In this document: piece after piece, positions 9,727 through 19,582 of the stretch
How positions within the stretch are numbered: position 1 is the first letter of the stretch
How the letters are laid out: the number at the start of each line of letters is the position of its first letter
Assembly (NCBI RefSeq): GCF_002165305.2
Contig: NZ_CP032286.1
Span: forward strand, 2,294,001-2,358,000
Reading direction: 5' to 3'
DNA: 64,000 bases
From: Acinetobacter sp. WCHA55
Lineage (GTDB): Bacteria > Pseudomonadota > Gammaproteobacteria > Pseudomonadales > Moraxellaceae
The notes under the pieces: generated by a model
The model's database searches: none
Seen by the model: the letters and a program-made list of their open reading frames with translations, nothing else
What the model was told of the DNA's origin: nothing
Translations under genes and position numbers: made by a program

Positions 9727-10242
9727 TTTTTAGAGTCCTCATCTTTTTCAGCGTTCAGGCGCAAATTCGCAACTGTACAAGACCATGTGCACAAATTATT
9801 CTGCGAAAAGTGATTAGCGAGTTTCATTCCATTCACTGCAAGAAGTCTGCTTAAGACCAGTGCCGTTTTGTATTTTGAATGGATTAACCCATATGATCGT
9901 TGCTGCTATACATGCAACAGGAAGGCTGCCATAAAATGACCTTGCGGATATTTTGATAATTCCAATATTTTATAATTCATTCTCTTCTTGTCCCTAAGCT
10001 TAATTTTCATCAGCAAAGCTACCGTGTAAGAGTAAAAATCAACAGCCAATTCCAATTTAGGCATGCTGAAAAATACTGACCCATCTCACACAGTTGCATT
10101 GCTTGGTAGAGCACGTTATCAAACTTTGAAAATAGAAAAACCACTCAAAAGAATGGTAATTGCATTTTTATACACTCTTTCTATTAAAGCTCTTTTCTGA
10201 TTCCAATCATTTCTTAGAACGTATTATTCTTTAGTATGTATT
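9727..10242. other. Intergenic region left of the IS element
   Basis: No convincing gene. A 45-codon open frame on the plus strand (ATG 10063 to stop 10200, beginning MLKNTDPSHTVALLGRARY) has no good ribosome site and no family I recognise. The sequence next to the IS left end may be decayed remains of the locus the IS entered, but I cannot match it to the lipoprotein genes on the other side. Confidence 0.4.
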
Positions 10243-10294
10243 GGCTTTGTTGTACAAACCTTTTAAAGGTTGATTTCACCAAGTCCTACCAAAT

Positions 10295-11254
10295 TCAAGG
10301 CATAACTTGAGTATTAGGTCTGCCTAATTCCGTAAATTTATTAAATACCACCACACATGCATCAATCTCATTCACTTAGCTTTGAAAGTTCCTAGCACTG
10401 AATTTATCGCCTGAGAAACACTGCTTCGTAAGATTTGATGCAGTGCATCTTGGTTTCAACCAAACTTCGCCGATAATAGCCTGAGCATTTTTTCCATAGT
10501 GTACTACCAAAACGTTTAATCGTTCGAAGTAGTTCATTGCGCTCTGGCGAGTTGGTCTTTGTATCTTTCCAAGGCTTTGCATTATTTCTTAGCGGAATCA
10601 CCGCATTTGCTTATCGATTTGCAATGAGCTGACGGCATTGTTTCGTGTCATATGCTCCATCTGTATAGACAGAATCAATACGTTCATCAGATGGGATTTG
10701 ATTCAGCAGAATATCCAGGACTTGTGAATCACTGATATTATTCATTGTGAGCTGTTCAGCTCGTATTTGCAGGGTTTCAGCATCTATACCAATGTAAAGC
10801 TTACGCCATTGGCGACGATATTCAGGCTGATGTTTCTTCCTTTTCTATTCACCTTCATATAAAAGCTTTAAGCCAGTAGAATCCACAAGTAAATGAAGTC
10901 ATTACTACTTTTTTGATAGTGAATTGCAATATAAATATGCTTCTGTCTTCTACACATCGTGAAGTACAAATATCACTGATATTCGGGGCTGTCCAACCTA
11001 ATCCGCTAAGTTTAATGAGGCTCTGAACGAATCCTGTGACCATGCGTAAAGAGAATCGAAATAGCGATTTGATTATTAAACTGCACTGAATCGCGGCATC
11101 GGCATAAGTTTGATTTCGACCCTGCTGCCTTGTGATTGAGCATACCATTGAGTCGTTGGGTCGAAGCAAATGAAGATATTTCCTCTATTTATTAGTGGTC
11201 GATTATACGAGGCCAATTAGTTGCTCGATAAATTTTAAGTGCAGGCTTCTTCAT
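10295..11254 (-). pseudogene. IS5-family transposase, multiply frameshifted
   Basis: The transposase can be reassembled by hand across several frames. It begins MKKPALKIYRATNW at 11254. Next come SYNRPLINRGN, a frameshift near 11130, RNQTYADAAIQ, SLIKLSGLGWTAPN and further shifts near 10985-10850. Then follow KHQPEYRRQWRKLYIGIDAE, SVYTDGAYDTKQC with a DDE-type aspartate, another shift, RRSLVETKMHCIK and SARNFQS. An in-frame stop precedes NEID, and the end is ELGRPNTQVMP with a stop at 10295-10297. The frame breaks and stops mean it is dead. The start codon lies inside a 12-bp hairpin. Confidence 0.88.
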
Positions 11255-11281
11255 TTGGAAATTATATTGATGAAGAAGCCT
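11243..11281 (-). promoter_or_regulatory. Hairpin sequestering the transposase start codon
   Basis: AGGCTTCTTCAT and ATGAAGAAGCCT form a perfect 12-bp stem around a 15-base loop. On the minus strand the transposase ATG is the first triplet of the downstream arm. Such a structure would block initiation on read-through transcripts entering the IS. The role is inference from position. Confidence 0.55.
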
Positions 11282-11308
11282 TTAAGAATAGCTTTGTGCA
11301 ACAAAGCC

Positions 11309-11553
11309 TAGATGATTTATATGTTGAAAAAGATAAAGGAGGAAAGGTACTTACCTTAATTAAATGTGGAGATCCGGAAAATCCAATAGCACGTAAATGT
11401 GAACAGGAATTTGTTTTGAATCCTGAAATGAGAGCTCGTGTTACTACAATATTTCAAAGTGTTCATTTGCAGGATTGGAAAACCATTCAACTAAAAGCAA
11501 AAAAAGTCGTACAGGGTTTTATTGTAAAACCAATCGATATTAAAGGAAAATAA
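11309..11553 (+). pseudogene. C-terminal fragment of a lipoprotein paralogue, truncated by the IS
   Basis: The last 80 or so codons of a gene related to the intact lipoprotein at 11841-12707. They read LDDLYVEKDKGGKVLTLIKC ... EMRARVTTIFQSVHLQDWKTI, and the intact copy reads EDMYIEKDAQGKVITLIFC ... FMKVRLEILFNRVHLNDWRII. The open frame reaches back to an ATG at 11239, but that upstream part lies inside the IS and is not original coding sequence. The 5' part of the gene is missing. Duplicated immunity-type lipoproteins around an effector gene are a pattern known from type VI secretion loci. Confidence 0.75.
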
Positions 11554-11554
11554 T

Positions 11555-11844
11555 ATGACAAATTTACAAATGCTTTCAAAAGACCGAATAGCTCAATTAC
11601 TAGCACTATTAGATGTTAAAAAATTAATGCGACTCTAGCTATCTATCAGGAGCTTTTGGATCTAGGTTATGGTTATTCTGGATGGGCTTATGGTGTTTCA
11701 ACTGGAACAGATTTCTAGCATGGTGAATTATGTGAATCAAGTGTAGTGAATTATGTAAATCAGACTTTTTCGTTGTTTAGTGAGATAGAAAAGGCTAGAC
11801 CTAAACAATTAGTTTTAAAAAAGGGAGGATCGAGTGGCTCATGA
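11555..11844 (+). pseudogene. Broken fragment of a probable effector or toxin gene
   Basis: It starts two bases after the truncated paralogue with MTNLQMLSKDRIAQLLAL. A frameshift follows near 11620. Reading resumes as NATLAIYQELLDLGYGYSGWA and then YGVSTGTDF, with an in-frame stop at 11716-11718. The same frame then runs ELCESSVVNYVNQTFSLFSE to a stop at 11842-11844, overlapping the next ATG by four bases (ATGA). The layout, a gene translationally coupled to a following lipoprotein and preceded by a second copy of it, resembles effector/immunity loci. The internal joint suggests most of the effector was deleted. I cannot assign a toxin family. Confidence 0.55.
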
Positions 11845-12707
11845 AAAAAAATTATCTATTTTATCTTTTTATCATTGCAGTGGTCGGTTGTACATCAAAT
11901 GATTCGCAAAAAGAAGCTGAATTTAAGCCACCCATGAGTCCTCATGGCCTTCCTTACCGTGTTGGTAATTTAGGTGGTCAACCTGTACTTTTAGGTGAGG
12001 GAGTATCTTGGCTGGAGTATGAAGACTCTCCTGTCTTGGTACGTGAGAACCGCTATAAAGGTTATAAAGCACCACCTCGAGATTTCAATTCAGTCATTAC
12101 CTCATTTGCAATATATATGAAATATACCACGGGGCTGGTTTACGTTGGTTATGGTGGGGCTCCAGAAGGTTCAGACGCAGCAAAATCTGCAAAAGAGTCA
12201 AAAAAGCAATTCCGTGCAGAAGAACATCAAAAGCATAATGAATGGGTTACCATCATGGTTAATGCTGGTGTTCGATACCAGCCAAATTTAATGGCATTTT
12301 TTTTAAATAGTACTTTAGATTCTCAAATACAGACATATGAAGCTTTGAAAGAAAATAATTATAGAGATATTTATATTCCAGCTAATACTGAAGAGTTTGG
12401 TTTGGTAAAGTATGATCCTCATCCAGACTGGGTGAACAGTGATGGTCATCAAGAAACTGAAGATATGTATATAGAAAAGGATGCACAAGGCAAGGTTATT
12501 ACACTGATATTCTGTAAAAATAAAGAAAGAAATAATTTAGAAAAAAGATGTGCTATGCATTGGAATATAGAACCCTTCATGAAAGTTCGACTCGAAATAT
12601 TATTTAACCGAGTTCATTTAAACGATTGGCGAATCATTCGAGAACGTTCAGAAAAAATTATTAAAGATTTAGCAATAGATCCAAACACAATAACAACCAT
12701 TTCGTAA
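11841..12707 (+). CDS. Lipoprotein, possible effector-immunity protein
   Basis: A 288-residue lipoprotein: signal MKKNYLFYLFIIAVVGC with lipobox VVGC. The mature part begins SNDSQKEAEFKPPMSPHGLPY and ends in the region shared with the upstream truncated paralogue (MYIEKDAQGKV to VHLNDWRII). GGGAGG lies about 15 bases upstream of the start, whose ATG overlaps the stop of the broken upstream gene. Periplasm-facing lipoproteins next to effector genes often protect against lipase or cell-wall toxins, so immunity is the best guess, but no activity is visible in the sequence. Low GC and codon use suggest transferred DNA. The stop codon lies inside an 84-bp palindrome. Confidence 0.7.
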   Translation: MKKNYLFYLFIIAVVGCTSNDSQKEAEFKPPMSPHGLPYRVGNLGGQPVLLGEGVSWLEYEDSPVLVRENRYKGYKAPPRDFNSVITSFAIYMKYTTGLVYVGYGGAPEGSDAAKSAKESKKQFRAEEHQKHNEWVTIMVNAGVRYQPNLMAFFLNSTLDSQIQTYEALKENNYRDIYIPANTEEFGLVKYDPHPDWVNSDGHQETEDMYIEKDAQGKVITLIFCKNKERNNLEKRCAMHWNIEPFMKVRLEILFNRVHLNDWRIIRERSEKIIKDLAIDPNTITTIS

Positions 12708-12788
12708 ATTGTACTAGCTCAAACCTGATCTGACAGTTACCGATATTTGCTTAAGACTGTCAGGTTAAATTTGAGCTAGTACAATTTA
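12705..12788. repeat. 84-bp imperfect palindrome, MITE-like
   Basis: The outer arms are TAAATTGTACTAGCTCAAA and its exact complement (12705-12723, 12770-12788). The inner arms hold CTGACAGT and ACTGTCAG. Only about 15 bases form the loop. The stop codon of the lipoprotein gene is the first triplet. It could be two fused insertion-sequence ends, a miniature inverted-repeat element, or an unusually long terminator. There is no T-run after it. Confidence 0.75.
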
Positions 12789-13097
12789 GGAAAGCTCTAT
12801 CTTTAAAATCTTTATGCAACAAAGCCCTTTTTAATTAATATAATCCATTCCAAAATAATATAAACCTCTGATTCTCCTAATACACTACACCTAAAAACTG
12901 CTCTTTATAATTCATTAGTTTTGGAGTTTTCTACGCTTGAATCATTTTTCAATCGAATTAAAAGCGATCGTGTGAAAAGACCAATAAAAGACAGGCGTAA
13001 AAATTATTGGCTTAATAGCTATGTACTTACCTATATTCTGAATGACGAAAACTCCATCCTTACGTCTGAATGAAATAGATGTTGTTCGAAGTCAAAA

Positions 13098-13127
13098 GCG
13101 CCTGATTTTTCTCAGGCGTATTTTTTT
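13098..13127 (+). terminator. Intrinsic terminator after the remnant open frame
   Basis: CGCCTGA and TCAGGCG form a 7-bp stem around TTTTTC, followed by TATTTTTTT. It has no intact gene upstream, which suggests it once served the remnant ending at 13073. Confidence 0.8.
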
Positions 13128-13210
13128 AATATTCCCATTCATTCAATAGTTAAATTCTTAACCCATACTATAACTTCTTTAAGAAAACTAAGCATAGAAC
13201 TATAAAATTA

Positions 13211-13245
13211 AAAAAAGGCCACAAATAAAATTTGTGACCTTTTTT
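13211..13245 (-). terminator. groESL terminator
   Basis: On the minus strand AAGGTCACAAA pairs with TTTGTGGCCTT (one U-G wobble), followed by a T-run. It lies about 100 bases past groEL. Confidence 0.8.
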
Positions 13246-13341
13246 GTAACGAACTCAAAAGTGAGTAACATCATGAGTAAGTTAAAAATATATAGTTAAA
13301 ATCATATTAAATTACAATAATTTAAACTACATATAGGCGGT

Positions 13342-14994
<1,653 letters not shown>

Positions 14995-15043
14995 TTAAAT
15001 TTTAATCAATTGTATTGCTTAAATAGCAAATGAACGTTCTGAA

Positions 15044-15334
15044 TTAACCTTCAAGAACCGCTAAAATATCAGACTCTTTCATCACAAGAAGTTCTTCGCC
15101 TTCAACTTTAACTTTAGTGCCTGCATATGCACCAAACAGTACATTGTCGCCCACTTTTACATCTAAAGCACGAACGCCATTGTCTGTAATTTTGCCATTG
15201 CCTACTGCAATAATTTCACCTTGAGCTGGCTGTTCAGCAGCAGAAGTACTCAAAATTAAACCACCTGCAGTTTTAGTTTCCTTTTCTACACGGCGAATCA
15301 CAACGTTGTCATGTAAAGGACGAATTTTGCTCAT
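15044..15334 (-). CDS. groES: Co-chaperonin GroES
   Basis: The 96-residue lid of the GroEL chamber. It begins [17 protein letters not shown] and contains the mobile loop ([19 protein letters not shown]) and the usual C-terminal [19 protein letters not shown] 15334 follows GGAG with good spacing. The longer open frame to 15466 would run through the heat-shock promoter and is not coding. Confidence 0.97.
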   Translation of the reverse strand: MSKIRPLHDNVVIRRVEKETKTAGGLILSTSAAEQPAQGEIIAVGNGKITDNGVRALDVKVGDNVLFGAYAGTKVKVEGEELLVMKESDILAVLEG

Positions 15335-15428
15335 TTCTAGCTCCATAGACATTTTTAAAATGCCATTGTTTACGATGTGAAGATGACTTCTTATTCCTAG
15401 GTCATCAACAAAATTTTGATATGACACT

Positions 15429-15459
15429 TTTGTGGGGATGGAATAAAACGCTTCAAGGG
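15429..15459 (-). promoter_or_regulatory. Sigma-32 heat-shock promoter of groES-groEL
   Basis: On the minus strand CCCTTGAA is followed after 14 bases by CCCCACAA. The established RpoH consensus is CTTGAA, 13-15 bases, CCCCATNT. The site lies about 100 bases before the groES start, as expected for heat-shock control. Confidence 0.85.
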
Positions 15460-15546
15460 CAAACACAAAATATTTTTATATTTTTGCGCTCTTTTTGAAC
15501 AAACCTAAGCAAAGTTTAGACACTCCATTCAATCTGACGTATTTTG

Positions 15547-16305
15547 CTACATTAACTCGAAGCGATTGGTTGCAAAGTTAAAGCTTAAATGCTGTACATC
15601 GGCATTCGGTAAAATAATATTCAAGCTATTGGGCAAACCCGCATGTAGACGATAAGACGTTGCCGTTCCTGCATGAATATCCAGCACTGGATGCGATACC
15701 CCAAGTTGATAAATCTGATTTAAATCATAAACAGCAGCATGGTGTAAATGGCCATGTAAAAGTCCATTTAAACCATGTTGACTCCATTGCTCTAACGCAA
15801 TACGACCAAGCATTGGGCAGTCTTTCACACCATGACTATGGTCTGGTGGAGTATAAAAAGGCTGATGCGCGGCGATCAGCTTTATTTTGTGTGCAGGTGC
15901 TTGCTGTAACTTTAGGTCAATCTCTTGAATTTGGCTCAGTGAAATATGCCCTCGTGTATGGTAACGCCGACGAATACTATTCACTCCAATGACATAGAAG
16001 TGTTCAGTTTCTAAGGTGTTTTCCATCCCCCCAAAAAACAGTTGGTAACGTGCAAAGGGGCTAAAAAAACGATTCCACACATGGTACAGCGGAATATCAT
16101 GATTCCCTGGCACCACTAAATACGGCAGCCTCAAACTGTCTAAGAACTGCCGACAGGCATAAAACTGAATAAACCGTGCACGCTGGGTCAAATCCCCACT
16201 GACCACTACGGCTTCAAAAGGATGTTCCTCACATAACTGACGAATGGCCTGCAAACAGACTTCTCGCTCAGTCCCAAAGTGTAAATCAGACAAATGTAAA
16301 ATCAT
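15547..16305 (-). CDS. Calcineurin-like metallophosphoesterase
   Basis: A 252-residue two-metal phosphoesterase with all core motifs: D7-L-H9, GD (37-38), GNHD (67-70), an AAHQP segment near residue 146, and GHLHH near 190. It resembles class III cyclic-nucleotide phosphodiesterases (CpdA/Icc-like), but the substrate is not proven by sequence. Its ATG overlaps the stop of the upstream lipid-kinase gene by four bases, so the two are coupled, and it may act on a lipid-related phosphoester. Confidence 0.88.
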   Translation of the reverse strand: MILHLSDLHFGTEREVCLQAIRQLCEEHPFEAVVVSGDLTQRARFIQFYACRQFLDSLRLPYLVVPGNHDIPLYHVWNRFFSPFARYQLFFGGMENTLETEHFYVIGVNSIRRRYHTRGHISLSQIQEIDLKLQQAPAHKIKLIAAHQPFYTPPDHSHGVKDCPMLGRIALEQWSQHGLNGLLHGHLHHAAVYDLNQIYQLGVSHPVLDIHAGTATSYRLHAGLPNSLNIILPNADVQHLSFNFATNRFELM

Positions 16306-17225
16306 GCGGGAACCATGATATTCAGTGCATGTTTACGTACTGTAATTTTCAGCGGTGGTGTGATTGTGACAATTTCACCGTCAACCGCAACCGTGAGCTT
16401 ATTACGCTTTGAATGAACAATCACTTCATCTGCGGCAAAGCTATAGACATCGGAAGCCTGATCCAAATTACCTTTAATCAGTTGCCATAAGGTCTTGAAC
16501 AAAGTCCGCTTATCACTTTTTGCTACTACCACGCCCGCCACTTTGCCTGCTTCCGCCGCCTCGGCAATACGTAGTTTCATTTCAGCCAGTTGAAGTTGGT
16601 TATTGCCAAAGAAAATCAATGGTGTTTTCACTGGATAGCGCTGTCCATCGACTTCCACTTCAAGTTTTAACTCTTTACGGTCGCGGATGAGAACATCCAA
16701 TGCTGAAGTATATGCATGTAATGGAAAACGTCCAAAGTGCTTATTAAACTGTTCTCTTTTTTGAATAAACAAAGGATACAGCCCCAAACTGGCATTGTTC
16801 AGATAGATATGTTGATTCAGCTGTGCCACATGTACAGAGCGCGGCTGCCCTTCACTAATGGCTTTGGCCGCGTCTAATAAGTCCAGCGGAATATTCAATA
16901 CTCGTGCAACATAGTTAAATGTACCTAGAGGCAAGATCCCCATGGGAATATCCGTTCCCATCAATTTAGATGCAACTGCATTTAAAGTTCCATCACCACC
17001 CGCAGCAACCACGACCCCTACATTTTCCGCTTGACGATGACGTAGTAAAATATCTTGCATCATCCGATCAAAGTTCATGCACTCACTTAACTCAAATGAC
17101 TGGATTTCAAAACCCGCGGTACTCAAATCTGCTATCAACTGTTCATACACTTCATCTTTATTTGCAGCATGAAAACCTGATTTTTTATTATAAATAAGTG
17201 ATAAAGGTTTGAGTTGTTCTGACAT
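16302..17225 (-). CDS. Diacylglycerol/lipid kinase family protein
   Basis: A 307-residue member of the DAGK catalytic family. The nucleotide-binding motif AAGGDGTLN (74-82) and the following PLGTFNYVA (99-107) are intact. The C-terminal domain has KTPLIFFGNNQ and AVDGEIV. Such enzymes phosphorylate diacylglycerol, sphingoid bases or phosphatidylglycerol. ATG 17225 has AGGTG eight bases upstream; the frame opens 14 codons earlier at 17267. It is the first gene of a two-gene operon with the phosphoesterase. Confidence 0.87.
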   Translation of the reverse strand: MSEQLKPLSLIYNKKSGFHAANKDEVYEQLIADLSTAGFEIQSFELSECMNFDRMMQDILLRHRQAENVGVVVAAGGDGTLNAVASKLMGTDIPMGILPLGTFNYVARVLNIPLDLLDAAKAISEGQPRSVHVAQLNQHIYLNNASLGLYPLFIQKREQFNKHFGRFPLHAYTSALDVLIRDRKELKLEVEVDGQRYPVKTPLIFFGNNQLQLAEMKLRIAEAAEAGKVAGVVVAKSDKRTLFKTLWQLIKGNLDQASDVYSFAADEVIVHSKRNKLTVAVDGEIVTITPPLKITVRKHALNIMVPA

Positions 17226-17640
17226 TTTTGCACCTAAATTTGAAGTAATTGCTCTATTTTTGTCCAAATATTCAACACTTAACAGTTTTGTTATGTAAAA
17301 TTCAAATGACTACCATTTATTTAATCAATAATAAATCCCAACAACTAAATAAATGCAAGCATATGATTTTAATACTAATATCTTAAATGAATAATCCTCA
17401 TAAATATAATAAATACAAAAAATAAAAACCAAAAATCAAACCAAGATATTGTTTTATAATAATTAAAATAAAACAACCCCATCAAACTGATCATAATTTA
17501 GATACGCCTTTGGTCTTATTTTTTTTATCAAATTATGCTTTAATACAGCCACTTTTTTTCATCTTTTCATCTCCGCAGTAAATTTTATTGCTGAGATTGT
17601 ACTTTGTACAAACGTGTACATATTTGAGATAGGCCTCACC
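17226..17640. other. AT-rich divergent promoter region
   Basis: About 415 bases between the lipid-kinase gene and pckG. It is very AT-rich with many poly-A and poly-T tracts and must hold both promoters. I see no gene and no clear operator. Confidence 0.6.
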
Positions 17641-19473
17641 ATGACCCAAGTGAACGCACCAGAATTCGTTCGTCACCCTAAGCTTATTGCGTGGGTGGAA
17701 GAAATTGCAAAATTAACAAAACCAGCGAAAATTGAATGGTGTGACGGCAGCGAAGAAGAATATCAACGTTATATCAACTTGATGATCGCTAACGGCACAA
17801 TGCAAGCGCTTAACCAAGAAACGCATCCTGGTTCTTATCTTGCTAATTCTGATCCTTCTGACGTTGCTCGTGTTGAAGGTCGTACTTACATCTGCTCTGA
17901 AAAACAAGAAGATGCTGGTGCAACAAACAACTGGGAAGAGCCTGCTGAAATGCGTGCTCGCCTAAATGGTTTGTTTGACGGTTCAATGGCAGGTCGTACT
18001 TTATATGTAGTACCGTTCTCTATGGGTCCATTGGGTTCTCATATTGCGCACATTGGTATCGAATTAACTGACTCTCCTTATGTAGCAGTTAGCATGTCTA
18101 AAATGGCTCGCATGGGTAAAGCTGTTTATGACGTTCTTGGTACAGACGGTGAATTTATTCCTTGCGTACATACGGTTGGTGCGCCGCTTGCTGATGGCGA
18201 AAAAGATGTTGCATGGCCTTGCAACCCTGAAAAATACATCGTGCACTACCCAGAAACACGTGAAATCTGGTCTTACGGTTCTGGTTACGGCGGTAACGCA
18301 TTGTTAGGTAAAAAATGCTTAGCTTTACGTATTGCATCGTCTATGGGTCGTCAACAAGGCTGGTTAGCAGAACATATGCTAATCCTTGGTGTGACCAATC
18401 CTCAAGGCGAAAAACACTACATCGCAGCGGCATTCCCTTCTGCTTGTGGTAAAACAAACTTCGCGATGTTGATTCCACCAGCAGGCTACGAAGGTTGGAA
18501 AATTGAAACTGTAGGTGACGATATTGCTTGGATCAAACCAGGTGAAGACGGTCGCTTATACGCAATCAACCCAGAAGCAGGTTTCTTTGGTGTAGCGCCT
18601 GGTACAAATACCAAGACCAACCCGAACTGTATGGCTACACTTCACAAAGACGTGATTTATACCAATGTTGCTGTAACAGACACTGGTGAAGTATGGTGGG
18701 AAGGTCTTTCTAAAGAAGTACCTGCTAACCTGACCAACTGGAAAGGTCAACCTCACACTGGCGCAGAAAAAGCGGCTCATCCAAATGCGCGCTTCACTGT
18801 TTCAGCTGGTCAATGTCCTTCTATCGATGCTGACTGGGAAAATCCAGCAGGTGTTCCAATCTCAGCGTTCATCTTTGGTGGTCGCCGTGCGGACACAGTG
18901 CCTCTAATTTCAGAAGCGTTTGACTGGGTAGATGGTGTTTACAAAGCTGCAACTATGGGCTCTGAAACAACTGCTGCTGCTGTTGGCCAACAAGGTATTG
19001 TTCGTCGTGACCCATTCGCAATGCTTCCATTTGCAGGTTACAACATGGCGGATTACTTCTCTCACTGGTTAGAGCTGGGTGAAGAAGTTGCAGCGAAAGC
19101 TAAAGCTGCGGGCAACAAACTTCCAGGCATATACAACGTGAACTGGTTCCGTCGTGATGCTGAAGGCAACTTTGTATGGCCTGGTTTCGGTCAAAACATG
19201 CGTGTTCTTGAGTGGATCATTGACCGTTGTGAAGGCCGTGCTGATGCAGTTGAAACACCAATTGGTTTAGTTCCAACCTACGAACAGTTGAACTGGACAG
19301 GTTCTGACTTCACTAAAGCCCAGTTTGACCTTGTAACTTCTCAAGACAAAGATCAATGGATCAAAGAACTTGAAAGCCATACTGAACTATTCGACAAACT
19401 TGGTGACCGCCTACCAGCTGCACTTAAAGCTCGTCAAAACGAACTTTTAGATGCAGTTAAGCAATCTGCTTAA
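17641..19473 (+). CDS. pckG: Phosphoenolpyruvate carboxykinase (GTP)
   Basis: The enzyme converts oxaloacetate plus GTP to PEP, the entry step of gluconeogenesis during growth on acids and alcohols. The 610-residue length and sequence are of the GTP class, which is unlike E. coli PckA. The P-loop reads [12 protein letters not shown] with the reactive Cys269 and Lys271. Other landmarks are [13 protein letters not shown] and the nucleotide-binding FPFAGYN-like segment [17 protein letters not shown] 17641 (MTQVNAPEF) was chosen over the upstream ATG 17614. Codon use is strongly biased, as in highly expressed genes. Confidence 0.97.
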   Translation: MTQVNAPEFVRHPKLIAWVEEIAKLTKPAKIEWCDGSEEEYQRYINLMIANGTMQALNQETHPGSYLANSDPSDVARVEGRTYICSEKQEDAGATNNWEEPAEMRARLNGLFDGSMAGRTLYVVPFSMGPLGSHIAHIGIELTDSPYVAVSMSKMARMGKAVYDVLGTDGEFIPCVHTVGAPLADGEKDVAWPCNPEKYIVHYPETREIWSYGSGYGGNALLGKKCLALRIASSMGRQQGWLAEHMLILGVTNPQGEKHYIAAAFPSACGKTNFAMLIPPAGYEGWKIETVGDDIAWIKPGEDGRLYAINPEAGFFGVAPGTNTKTNPNCMATLHKDVIYTNVAVTDTGEVWWEGLSKEVPANLTNWKGQPHTGAEKAAHPNARFTVSAGQCPSIDADWENPAGVPISAFIFGGRRADTVPLISEAFDWVDGVYKAATMGSETTAAAVGQQGIVRRDPFAMLPFAGYNMADYFSHWLELGEEVAAKAKAAGNKLPGIYNVNWFRRDAEGNFVWPGFGQNMRVLEWIIDRCEGRADAVETPIGLVPTYEQLNWTGSDFTKAQFDLVTSQDKDQWIKELESHTELFDKLGDRLPAALKARQNELLDAVKQSA

Positions 19474-19486
19474 TTCAGTTAAAATT

Positions 19487-19516
19487 AAAAAAGGTCGCAC
19501 ATGCGACCTTTTTTTA
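19487..19516 (+). terminator. pckG terminator
   Basis: AAAAAGGTCGCA pairs with TGCGACCTTTTT around a two-base loop, with a long T-run, 14 bases after the stop. Confidence 0.9.
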
Positions 19517-19582
19517 TCTTTATAAAACAATTTATAATTGAGAATCATCTAAATTACATAATAAACATACAGGCTGTAAATA

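Larger units (their letters stand above)
10243..11308 (-). mobile_element. Decayed IS5-family insertion sequence, about 1066 bp
   Basis: The terminal inverted repeats are readable: GGCTTTGTTGTACAAA at 10243-10258, and GGCTTTGTTGCACAAA on the minus strand at 11308-11293, which match at 15 of 16 bases. Between them lies one transposase pseudogene on the minus strand with about 54 bases of leader. The size and this terminal sequence fit IS5-group elements common in Acinetobacter. No matching target-site duplication is visible (att/ggc on the left, gcc/tag on the right), so the flanks have probably rearranged or mutated. The right end cuts into a lipoprotein paralogue. Confidence 0.85.
12789..13341. 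other. Gene-poor region with an IS-end-like sequence and a short open frame
   Basis: At 12814-12826 there is ATGCAACAAAGCC, the same terminal motif as the IS5 ends, but no transposase adjoins it. An open frame without ATG runs from 12864 to a stop at 13071-13073 (contains LESFFNRIKSDRVKRPIKD). A plus-strand terminator follows at once. It may be the 3' remnant of a lost gene; I do not recognise it. Confidence 0.45.

Noticed and set aside
11239..11308. N-terminal part of an open frame running into the lipoprotein fragment
   Set aside because: These codons lie inside the IS right end (terminal repeat ends at 11308); only 11309-11553 is homologous to the intact paralogue.
15335..15466. N-terminal extension of groES
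   Set aside because: It covers the sigma-32 promoter and 5' leader; ATG 15334 has the proper ribosome site and the usual GroES start.
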